The notes under the pieces were generated by a model, which was not told the DNA's origin, did no database searches, and saw only the letters and a list, made by a program, of their open reading frames with translations. 33,960 nucleotides of DNA from Chara braunii (lineage: Eukaryota; Streptophyta; Charophyceae; Charales; Characeae). This document shows positions 9,940 to 18,770 of the stretch, piece by piece. The stretch is from NCBI GenBank assembly GCA_003427395.1, contig BFEA01000338.1, positions 1,802,583-1,836,542 of the forward strand. Reading direction: 5' to 3'. The position numbers were made by a program, and so were the translations under genes. The first letter of the stretch is position 1; each line of letters begins with the position of its first letter.

Positions 9940-11117
9940 TCAAGGTTTCTTTTGACCATCGCCTTCTTCAGCCACCACTTTCCGTTTCGATTTCCCCGAA
10001 GGTTCTCTCGCGGCCTCAACGCCTGGATGAGCCGAATCTCCTCCACCCATGGCTTGTCCTTCGCGGATGGTCAAACTGTCGGGCCTCCTCGCTTTCGAAC
10101 TTGCCGTCGCACCCTTTTTTTTCGACGGCCTCTTTCCCGACGCACGTTCTCCGACGTCACCTTCATCCCCGCCCATCCCCGCCTCCGATTTTCCTCTCAT
10201 CCTCTTCATGCGGAGGGTTTCCTCCGCCACCTCCTCTCGCACCATCCTGTGTCGCTCGCGCTTCTTCTCCGAAGAAGTCAGCTCCCCGCAAGATCTTTCG
10301 CGGACAGCGCCTATCCCTTCAACCGCAATCCCTCCGACATCTTGCCCCGATCTGCCGGTTTCTTTTCGCGTCTCATCTCGAAGAGAATACGTGTCGCCCT
10401 GGCAGCGGACCTTGAGGAGTTTCGGAGTACCGACCCGTTGAGTACCTGTACCCTGATAATGCAAGTCCGACGTGTCCACAGGACCATCCGGGCCGACCTG
10501 CGTGCGAACGCTGCGCGCGAGCCCCTTGACCAGACCCCCAGCGTCGTGAATAGCACTCCCGCGCCCCACTGCCGTCCATGGAGTTTCTTGAGCCAAGCCG
10601 GACGACCCCTCATGGGGTGGCAGAAGCTGAAAAACATGTTCTCGCGGAAGAACCGGACGTCCTTTCGGCACTATCAGCGCGAGATCGAGATATTGCTCTG
10701 GTGATGGAAGACGCTTGCTGCCCCCGTCGTAAAGGCCTTTGAAGTGAGAGCACAATGTCATGTTCGAGCCGTACCCCGCGAAACTCTTAATGGTCACCAT
10801 AACACCCTTAACACCTCCGACAGGCTGTCTGCACTCGTCGTACAAGCCGTTAGTGTGCAGCTTGAGGTAACCTCCAGAAGCCTTGGTGCACGAGACGATG
10901 GCACCGAGAGGAAAAACGTTGACTGCTCCCCCACTGTCTGGAACGCAAGTGGGTCGCATGAAAACAGCTGGCCCAAAAAGGTCCCCCCGAACAACGAAGT
11001 CAAAAAACCATGGTGCATCCATTGTGTGCATATACTGAGCAGTAGATTCCTTAAGAGGTCGTCCCCCCCCGGGGGCAGATGGTCAGCGCTCGTGGATGTG
11101 TTCTTTGCGGACGCCAT
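9940..11117 (-). pseudogene. N-terminal domain and basic linker of the giant gene
   Basis: I choose the ATG at 11117-11115 (MASAKNTSTSADHLPPGG). The frame must shift in the C8/G5 homopolymer near 11061-11074 to join the open frame that begins MHTMDAPWFFDFVVRGD at 11031. The first 150 residues form a compact-looking domain with GAIVSCTKASGGYLKLH, GVMVTIKSFAGYG and YLDLALIVPKGRPVLPREH. I do not recognise it. A low-complexity Lys/Arg/Glu/Gly-rich segment follows (SSEKKRERHRMVREE, GKRPSKKKGATASSKARR), resembling a nuclear-localisation or DNA-contact linker. The open frame ends at TGA 9942-9940, which would be CGA before a C-to-T change, and the frame continues into the ParB-like part. Confidence 0.6.
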
Positions 11118-12056
11118 TGTACTCCCGACCGTTGACTAACACACCCATCCTCAGACCAAGTCGGATGACTGATACACCCAACCTCAAACCACTAAAGGAG
11201 CAAAGTGCGAACTAACTCGGACTTGACGAAACGGAGGACGAAAACGATGCAAGAGATGGGTGTTCGAAATGCACACGAAGTCACCACAATCAGGTAAAGG
11301 AGAGAAAAAACAGCAGTCCTCTGTCAGAGTGAGTTCGGAAGGAAGACAACAGCTCCACGGAGAGAGTGCGAACGAGAGGTGATTTATCTTCAGGAAAGTG
11401 CGAACTAACTCGGAGTTATGGGAATGAAGTCGTCTACAACAAGTACCGCATGGGTATCGACAAGGGGGAACCGAAGAATGAGATTGGTGTTTGAAATACA
11501 AATGAACACAAAACAATTGGGTGGCTGGCAGAGTGAGTTCGGAGGGAAGACGACAACTCTTCGGAAAGATTGCGACCCGACTCGCTGCCCTCGAAACGAG
11601 TAAGATGTGGTTTATCGACAAGTGCGAAGGGTGTCGACAAGTGCGAACTAACTCGCAGTTCTGTAGACAAGACAACAATGGCAACCCACAGTACTAGGAG
11701 AAAGTGCGAACTAACTTGGAATTGTGGAACTGAAGACCTGAAAGACGCACGAAACGAGTAAGATGTGGTTTATCGACAAGTGCGAAGGGTGTCGACAAGT
11801 GCGAACTAACTCGCAGTTCTGCTCACAGGACAACAATTGCAAGCCGAAGTGGAAGGGGAAAGTACGAACTAACTCAGAATTATGGAACTGAAGACCTGAA
11901 AGATGCACGAGATGGGTTATCAACTCCTCCAGCAGTGTTGCTCAAAAAGTGCGAACTGACTCGCATTTGTGGAAATAAAGAACTGCGAATTAACTCGCAG
12001 TTGTCACTCCTCAAACAATGTACGTCGCAAACTGGGAACTGACTCGCAATATATCT
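11118..12056. repeat. Gene-free array of the 22-bp palindrome
   Basis: At least nine copies lie here, starting at 11203, 11396, 11639, 11702, 11797, 11859, 11947, 11981 and 12030. The left arm is nearly always AAGTGCGA with centre ACTAAC; the right arm varies (TCGGACTT, TCGGAGTT, TCGCAGTT, TCGCATTT). The copy at 11981-12002 has both arms changed together (AACTGCGA and TCGCAGTT). A 158-bp direct duplication includes 11592-11663 and 11750-11821. No gene is visible. Confidence 0.8.
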
Positions 12057-12105
12057 CTACATATATATATATGTATCTATATCTATATATATATATATAT
12101 GTAGA
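12057..12105. repeat. AT microsatellite
   Basis: Imperfect (TA)n with GTATC interruptions. Confidence 0.9.
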
Positions 12106-12705
12106 CATCAGGTCGGCGACCTCACAAGGGACAATTGAGCGAAAATCGGGAATTGATTCGGTGTTCAGTGTAGAAACTAGGTATTGATTCGGGGTTCACC
12201 ATGCGCAGTGACAACTACAAGTTGCGGAGGGGATCGAGCAGCTTTATACAAACGTTATCGTGGCTATGGCGAAAGGTAATCGAGCTGGGGAAACGGAGGT
12301 GGAGGGTGGAGAAAAGACATCAGAGCACGTCCACTGGTGAAACAACAAAACCGGAAATTGATTCGGGGTTCAACAGAACGCGGCTGCGGCGTTATATCCT
12401 TCGTCGTGCGTTGAGCGAGCGACCAACGTCGGACGGATATGGATGTGCGACCACCGAACCAGCTATGGTGGAGGGATATCGAGCTAGGAAGAGCGAAGAG
12501 CGAACCGAACACAATGTGGCAACTGCGGAAGGAGCGAAGAGCGAAGAGTGAGCGGGCTATGGCGGAAGGTGGGGGGGGCTGAAGACCAAATATTAGAACG
12601 CGTGCGGAAGCGATAGCGCGACTTGATCTGTGGAGCGACAACAAAAGGGATAACTCGAGGGCTGCAACGCCTTTTATACTTTGCTGCAGTAGGCCTCACG
12701 TCGGG
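12106..12705. other. Gene-free interval
   Basis: No gene recognised. Three short GAATTGATTCGG-type elements (around 12147, 12180 and 12352) resemble the centre and right arm of the window-wide palindrome. Two stretches near 12275-12300 and 12465-12600 repeat GAGCGAAGAGCGAA-like and ATCGAGCT-like words. Confidence 0.4.
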
Positions 12706-13045
12706 ATCAAGGTGGGGCCAAATCGATTCGCATATCGCACCCCTGGGCCCATAAAACGCCATCAAGGTGGGGCCGAATCGATTCACATATCGCACCCCTG
12801 GGCCCATAAAACGCCNNNNNNNNNNNNNNNNNNNNNNNNNNNNNNNNNNNNNNNNNNNNNNNNNNNNNNNNNNNNNNNNNNNNNNNNNNNNNNNNNNNNN
12901 NNNNNNNNNNNNNNNNNNNNNNNNNNNNNNNNNNNAAACGCCATCAAGGTGGGGCCGAATCGATTCGCATATCGCACCCCTGGGCCCATAAAACGCCATC
13001 AAGGTGGGGCCGAATCGATTCGCATATCGCCCCCCTGGGCCCATA
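12706..13045. repeat. 55-bp satellite with assembly gap
   Basis: Units begin with ATCAAGGTGGGG at 12706, 12761, 12943 and 12998 and end with GGGCCCATAAAACGCC. Each holds its own palindromic word GAATCGATTCG. Positions 12816-12935 are N. The distance 12761 to 12943 (182) is not a multiple of 55, so the N length is not the true missing length. Confidence 0.9.
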
Positions 13046-13440
13046 AAACACCAGGGCCTATAAACGGTAAGGGGTACCAAAAATTATCAGCCGTCGATCA
13101 ACAATTTTCAATGGCGCAGATGAACGGAGCCACTGATATGCCAGTGGCCTCAAGATCTCCGTCAACGCCGGCGTGCAATGATGTGACAGTTCCCGAAAAC
13201 AAGGGGCAGGTAATGTAATTTTCGCAGTTCTAATCTGGACCGTCGATCAGAATGATCCCACGCACGAGGTCAGGCGCAAGAATCTATAACGTGCGGCGAT
13301 TCGTTGTGCGTCGAGGCGGTTCGTTGCGCGCCGAGGCCAGGCGACGGTTTATTTCCCGCCGCGGCACTGCGATTCGTTGTGCGCCGAGGTAAAAAACACC
13401 GGAAATCTTTAAGTTCCGGTGTCGCTGTCATTCAGACATT
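13046..13440. other. Gene-free interval with GCGCCGAGG words
   Basis: No gene recognised. The word GATTCGTTGTGCG(T/C)CGAGG recurs at about 13297, 13318 and 13370. Confidence 0.4.
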
Positions 13441-14580
13441 TTGCAAATATCAACGACGTTAGATATCGATGAGCTTAGCCAAACACCATTGCCATCGATG
13501 CGCTTAGCTCATTGCCATCGCCAACGCTCGCCATGCACCATCGCCATCGATGCGCTTAGCTCATCGCAGTCGTCGCTCTCGCCTGACCATCGCAGCGCTA
13601 ACAATCGCCATCGCTCTCATCGCACCGCTGGCCATCGCTGCGCCATCGCAACGCTGGTTCCATCGCTGCCATCACAACGCTGGTTCCATCGCTGCGCCAT
13701 CTCTCCATCGGCGCGCCATCGCTATCGCTGCCATCGCTATCGCTGCCATCGCTATTGCTGGCCATCTTTATCGCTGCCATCGCAGCGCTGGCCATTGTAA
13801 CGCGTTCCATCGCTGCGCCATCGCTCTCCACCGGTGCGCCATCGCTCTCCACCGCAGCGCTCTCCATCGCTATCGAAGCCCTGACCAGTGTTATCCCACC
13901 GCAGCGCTGCGCGATTTCTCTCTCCATCGCCGCACGATCTCTCTCCATCGCCGCACGATCTCCCTCCATCGCTGAGTGATCACTCTCCATCTCACACCAT
14001 CACTGCGCGATCTCTCCTCGACCACCGGACAACCTCCATCCCTGCGCCAGAGGCTCTCCATCACTCCTACGCGATCCCGCCATCGCCATTGTATTGTTGT
14101 TTCAGGCCGTCGTCGGTGCAGCCGCCCATCACTGTGGAATCTTGCGAAACAACTGACAGCTATGCTTAACGAAGGTTTCACTCGATGGAACTGACGTTGT
14201 GCAATAACAAATCTTGGTCATCGCTGTGCCTTGTCTCTCCATGGCTGCGGCATCGCTAACCATTGTTGCGCGTCCTCTCTCCATCTCTCTCCACCGGTGC
14301 GCGATCTCTAACGACCTTTCGTCATCTATCTCCATCGTTGCGCTATCTTTCCTAATCTAGCTTCTTCGTCATCTATCTCCATCGCTGCGCTATCTTTCCT
14401 AATCTATCTCCATCGTCATCTATCTCCTTCGGTGCGCCATCTTTCTCCATTGGTGTGCTATCGCTAACCATCGCTGCGCCTGCTATCTCCATTGTTGCGC
14501 CATGTTTCTCCATCGGTGCGCAATCTCTCTCTCTCGCTGCGACACATCTCCCAATCAGTTCGCGATCTCTTTCCCTTCCT
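13441..14580. repeat. Degenerate CCATCGCTGCG-type minisatellite
   Basis: More than 1 kb of 10-16 base variants of CCATCGCTGCGC, CCATCGCTATCG and TCTCTCCATCGC. Open frames here are repeat artefacts rich in Ser/Ala/Ile. The unit drifts along the tract, from GCCATCGCTATCGCT near 13720 to TCATCTATCTCCATCG near 14320-14420. Confidence 0.85.
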
Positions 14581-14587
14581 GCGCCAT

Positions 14588-14820
14588 CTACCTTCTTCCC
14601 CGAAAAGATGACCCGAATTCAGCTGTAATGACCGGACGTTGGAGAAAGATTGCGAAGCGATGGGCAGACGGTGCATTGATGAAAATACATGGAGAGAGAT
14701 GGCGCACCGATTGAGAGGGATGACGCACCAAGAGAGATGGATGGAGTTAGAGTCCTCCCCCGAATACACTGTCCGTTCATTGCAGCTTAATTCGGGTCAT
14801 ATTTTCGGGGAAGAAGGTAG
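14588..14820. repeat. Inverted repeat flanking the inverted end of the minisatellite
   Basis: About 50 bases at 14588-14640 (containing CTTCTTCCCCGAAAA and ATGACCCGAATT) recur inverted at 14768-14820 with about 90% match. The loop carries minisatellite units in opposite orientation (GGAGAGAGATGGCGCACC). This is a foldback structure of about 230 bp. Confidence 0.75.
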
Positions 14821-14889
14821 ATGGACAATACGCCATCTTTCCCTATTTCCCTCTTGCGACGATCTGTGGCTCGTACTACCCGCAGTTTC

Positions 14890-15290
14890 GTAATGGAAAT
14901 GCTCGTTTACAAGTGCCAATTTATTCGCTCTTGAACCAACCAGCCCCTTAATTTGTTCCTGTTTAGTCCATAGGTCAGAATTAACTCGCACTTGTACCCC
15001 CAGTTTTGTAATGAAAATGCCCGTTTGCAAGTGCGAATTTATTCGCTCTTCAACGAACCATCCCCCTAAATTTGTTACTCTTTAGTCCATAAGTCTCAGT
15101 TTCATAGTGAAAATGTTCATTTGCAAGTGCGAATCTATTTGCTCTTCAACCAACCATCCCCCTAAATTTGTGACTCTTTAGTCCATAAGTCCCAGTTTCA
15201 TAATGGAAATGCTCGTTTGCAAGTGCGAATTTATTCGCTCTTCAACCAACCATCCCCCTAAATTTGTTCCTNTTTANTCGATAAGTCGCN
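14890..15290. repeat. 96-bp tandem repeat, each unit with one palindrome
   Basis: Palindrome left arms start at 15029, 15125 and 15221 (period 96), with a more diverged one at 14911. Each unit reads palindrome, CAACCAACCATCCCCC, TTTGT-ACTCTTTAGTCC, AGTTTCATAATGG. Right arms are TCGCTCTT. Ambiguous bases at 15272, 15277 and 15290 suggest assembly difficulty. Confidence 0.85.
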
Positions 15291-15625
15291 TCTCTTCTCG
15301 GCCCAAAAGAATGAAGTNCTTTTGTATTTGCGAGTTAACTCGCCACTGAACCAACCACGAAGGTAATTTCTTATTGCACGGCGTAATTAAAATGTTCCTT
15401 TGAAGTGCGAATTTATTGGCACTTGAAATTTCTTCGTGTTTAGTGGATATGACCGAATTGACTCGCACTTGTGTTCGCTCTTGTTCCGACCATGAACTTA
15501 ATTTCTTACTGTACCTTGAATAAGTCCGAATCAGCTCGCATTTGTACTCTCGCCTGAAAAAGTGCGAGTTTAATCGGACATATCCAAACCACTTGCATAC
15601 TGAACGAGTGGGAGAGGAGTCGGAC
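14981..15625. repeat. 645-bp repeat, copy 1
   Basis: It matches 18048-18692 base for base in length with only scattered differences. It contains the last three 96-bp units plus further palindromes at about 15326, 15403, 15449, 15522 and 15559. Confidence 0.85.
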
Positions 15626-15714
15626 TTGAGATACCACTTGAGCTTCACATCAGGGTCTGACAAAACGATATGGATTCAAATGTTATTTTTTCACTGTTTT
15701 GTGATAAATATTAG

Positions 15715-15736
15715 AAATGCGAGTTTACTCCCTCTT
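15715..15736. repeat. 22-bp palindrome upstream of gene D
   Basis: Arms AAATGCGA and TCCCTCTT around GTTTAC, a degenerate copy. It lies about 76 bases before the ATG of gene D. Confidence 0.6.
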
Positions 15737-15764
15737 GTTTATTTCCCTGACCTCGCCATACATT

Positions 15765-15790
15765 GACGTGATTTTCTTGTGGTACAGTTT
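15765..15790 (+). promoter_or_regulatory. 3' splice-site-like sequence before gene D
   Basis: ATTTTCTTGTGGTACAG precedes TTTCC, about 25 bases before the ATG at 15812. Similar sites precede genes A1, A2, B, C1, C2 and C3. Confidence 0.4.
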
Positions 15791-15811
15791 CCGTGTGAAT
15801 CGTCTCTTCAA

Positions 15812-16528
15812 ATGACTGTCCAATTCGTCCACTGTGTCACGTCACCGCCACCGTCACGACAATGCGGAGAAGACGATGTTCGAGAACGTAGTTCTTGTGA
15901 CAGCAGCCCGGAAGCTCCCTCTGATCGGCATTGCGGTTTGAAAAGGGAGTTCTCGATGTTGACCCCGACGAATCATTCAGGCTCGTCTACGACGTCCGCC
16001 CGGCGTCGTTTTGTTCGCTTTACCGACGTTCCTGAAGGTCAGCGCGTATCTACAGCGCTAATCCCCGATAGTGAGGGTGTTCGGGATGTCGAGACGTTTC
16101 CCGGTGGATGGATGTTCGTGGACACAGATTTATGTGGTATGTCCGAAACGACTGGATCAGATCTCGTGCGGACAGCGGGTAGACTGTCTGAAAGCATTGA
16201 AGTTACCCAACCCCTAGCGTTTGACTACAGTCGGTCGTTGGTGGATACAGACTTCTGTGGTACGCCCGATAGAAACGGATCTGATCGGGAACAGTGCAGT
16301 GCATTTGGTAGAAACGGGTCTGATAGGGAGCAGACAACGGAACGCGCGTGTGAAAGTGCCGAGATAGGTGAGAGAATTGCATGTGAAGCCGGGAAAGTTG
16401 GCTCTCCGTCGATGACAGCCATGGGTGCAATGAAAAATCGACAGACTGTTTTTGTAGACACAGATTTCTACAGTTCATCGGAATCCTCCCAATCCGATTT
16501 GCCGAGAACCGCTCCCACGGACATATGA
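15812..16528 (+). pseudogene. Gene D N-terminal part with VDTD repeats
   Basis: This is the first open part of gene D, about 238 residues, hydrophilic and probably disordered. The unit V-D-T-D-[LF]-[CY]-x6-SD appears at residues about 103, 144 and 215 (GWMFVDTDLCGMSETTGSDL, SLVDTDFCGTPDRNGSDR, TVFVDTDFYSSSESSQSDL). A fourth partial unit, FGRNGSDREQ, follows the second. Its function is unknown. The TGA at its end lies in frame with further coding sequence. Confidence 0.6.
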
Positions 16529-16907
16529 AAATTCCTAGGTGCAGCGCATAGGTCCCCGACCAGAAGTCGCCCTGGAACTCCCGAAGCAATCCTTCAGGTT
16601 TTGTCTCATCCCCTACCTGGAGAAAGGAGAAGATATAATTGAAAAATTAGGCCGGTTAGAACGTAAGAACATTCGAAGAGGGTCAAAAGTCGATTGAATG
16701 AAACTAATATTGCGCTCGTCCCGACGCACAAATGTTGTAAGAATAAGTGTTTTCGGGTCTTGACCATCGACGATATCAAACCGGTGCGTGAAACCTATTA
16801 CGAAATGTCCCTCGAAAGGAGGATCGAGTGGTGGATGCAAACCCTCGACAACTTCACTATCCTAGACGGTGGTCTGGAAAGAGTCCAACTAGTATAGTGC
16901 AAACGTC

Positions 16908-18049
16908 GTGTGTGCATCGCCGAGGCTCCCTGCTTATTTCACGAAGCTTCTTGTATACGAGTCCATCAAGGCGGACTTGGAAGCGGCGGGTCAGACCGTC
17001 GTTTCGGAGCAAGTCTTCTACTCCATATGGAGGAAGTACTTGTGGCATGCCGACCTTGCCAAGTCCAACTCGTTCACAAAGTGTGGCGAGTGTGCCCGCC
17101 TTAGACAGGGTAGAGATAACGCCTTTCTCCTTCGTGACCGTAGGGGTTTCGATGAAAAGCACCGCAAACACCAACTAGATCAGGTCGCTCACCGTGCGGA
17201 TTACGCTGGCTGGAAACTTCGTTCCATTTTGAGCCCCGCGAAATACCTCTGTCTTATAGTGGATGGAATGGATCAAAAAAAGACAACCATTCCTCACATC
17301 GGCATGTATAATTACTCCAAGGATCATCGACACGACATGATGATGAAAACGAACCTGACCGCGGTCGTTGCTCACGGGAGGAAACCGTCCATTTATGTTT
17401 ACACGTATTTTCCTTTCTATGCGCACGGTTCCGATGGCACCATGACGTGCGTTGTGCGGACTCTATGTGAGTTGCAGACGTCGGGACAGAAATGACCACG
17501 CCACCTCCGAATCCAGGCGGACAATTGTTGGAGGGAAAACAAAAACCAATACCTTATGTGTTTGGCCTCTCTTCTTGTGAAATTCAGGATTTTCGAAGAT
17601 GTCGAAGTGGGGTTCATACTCGTTGGCCACACGCATACCGACATAGACGCGACTTTTAGTGTTTTCTCGAAAAAACTGAAGGACAACGATGTGTACACCA
17701 TGATGCAGTTGTTCTCGCTTATCGAGTCTTCGCACAAGATACCGCCGAAGTGCATTGAGCTTGATCACATTGTCGATTGGCGTAGGGTAGTGGATCGATA
17801 CGTCGACAGAAGCATCGTCTGTGTGTCGAAACCGCATCTCTTCAAATTTTTCATGCGTGACGGCAGTCCCATCATGGTGTACAAGAAGAACTGTACCGAT
17901 GCGGAATGGATGCCGGAAGGCAGACCAGTTTACTGGTTCCTAGTTGTCGATGGGCAGTATGCAGGCCCTACCTTCCCTCCACAGCCATGTGTTATTCCCT
18001 GTGTTGTTAAAGAGGATTTTCGGATGGCTCGTGACAGTGTCCAAAAATT
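16908..18049 (+). pseudogene. Gene D RNase H-like core (first copy)
   Basis: Frame 3 runs from about 16945 (KLLVYESIKADLEAAGQTVV) to 18049, broken only by TGA 17493-17495. It holds a CxxC pair (KCGECAR), the first acidic motif (LIVDGMDQKK), HGRKPSIYVYTYFPFYAHGS, NCWRENKNQYLMCLASLLV, the second acidic motif (GHTHTDIDATFS), and a conserved tail (FFMRDGSPIMVYKK, then MPEGRPVYWF). It runs into unrelated repeat DNA at 18050, so this copy lacks its C-terminus, which is found instead after the second copy of the last 357 bases. Confidence 0.75.
17693..18049 (+). repeat. 357-bp direct repeat of gene D, copy 1
   Basis: It matches 18771-19127 with no indels and roughly 15 substitutions (about 95-96% identity). 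The offset between copies is 1,078 bases. Confidence 0.9.
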
Positions 18050-18692
18050 AACTCGCACTTGTACCCCCAGTTTCGTAATGAAAATGCCCGTTTGCAAGTG
18101 CGAATTTATTCGCTCTTCAACCAACCCCCCCCCTAAATTTGTTACTCTTTAGTCCGTAAGTCCCAGTTTCATAGTGGAAATGTTCGTTTGCAAGTGCGAA
18201 TTTATTTGCTCTTCAACCAACCATCCCCCTGAATTTGTGACTCTTTAGTCTATAAGTCCCAGTTTCATAATGGAAATGCTCGTTGGCAANTGCGAATTTA
18301 TTCGCTCTTCAACCAACCATCCCCCTAAATTTGTTCCTCTTTAGTCGATAAGTCGCGTCTCTTCTCGGCCCAAAAGAATGAAGTCCTTTTGTATTTGCGA
18401 GTTAACTCGCCACTGAACCAATCACGAAGGTAATTTCTTATTGCACGGCGTAACTGAAATGTTCCTTTGAAGTGAAAATTTATTGGCACTTGAAATTTCT
18501 TGGTGTTTAGTGGATAAGACCGAATTGACTCGCACTTGTGTTCGCTCTTGTTCCGACCATGAACTTAATTTCTTACTGTACGATGAATAAGTCCGAATCA
18601 TCTCGCATTTGTACTCTCGCCTGAAAAAGTGTGAGTTTAATCGGACATATCCAAACCACTTGCATACTGAACGAGTGGGAGAGGAGTCGGAC
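18048..18692. repeat. 645-bp repeat, copy 2, lying inside gene D
   Basis: Same length as 14981-15625. It contains three 96-bp units (palindrome arms at 18096, 18192 and 18288) and degenerate palindromes at about 18394, 18470, 18516, 18588 and 18626. The left junction shares AATT with the source copy and the gene (microhomology). An ambiguous base is at 18290. Confidence 0.85.
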
Positions 18693-18770
18693 ATATCCAA
18701 ACCACTGAAATTCGTACTGAATGAGTTTACTCGGACATATCCAAACCACTTGCATTCTGAACTTAATTTC
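18693..18770. repeat. Short tandem copies of the 645-bp repeat end
   Basis: GGACATATCCAAACCACT recurs at about 18643, 18689 and 18733 with GAGTTTACTC in between; two extra partial units of about 44 bases lie before gene D resumes. Confidence 0.6.

Larger units (their letters stand above)
3492..11117 (-). pseudogene. Giant ParB-like / DNA-methyltransferase-like / Ulp1 fusion gene
   Basis: One minus-strand reading frame can be followed from an ATG at 11117 to a TGA at 3494-3492, about 2,540 codons, with no obvious introns. Order by rough residue number: novel domain (1-330), Lys/Arg-rich linker (330-430), ParB/Srx-like domain (430-570), helical linker, methyltransferase-like region (about 960-1220), acidic region, Gly/Lys repeats (about 1550-1630), Ser/Glu-rich tandem repeats, and Ulp1-like protease (about 2290-2530). 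In-frame stops lie at 9940 (TGA), 9862 (TAG), 9205 (TAG), 8154 (TGA), 5608 (TGA), 4290 (TAG) and 3675 (TAG). Frame changes occur near 11065, 8840, 6190 and 4745. Continuity of motifs on both sides of each break shows it is one gene. ParB followed by an N6/N4 methylase is a known phage and bacterial architecture; the added Ulp1 suggests a eukaryotic mobile element. The element class is unknown. Confidence 0.72.

Noticed and set aside
12484-13218. Open frames across the N gap
   Set aside because: They are products of the 55-bp satellite and run through undetermined bases.
13441-14194. Ser/Ala/Ile-rich open frames
   Set aside because: The minisatellite lacks stops in several frames; none has a motif.
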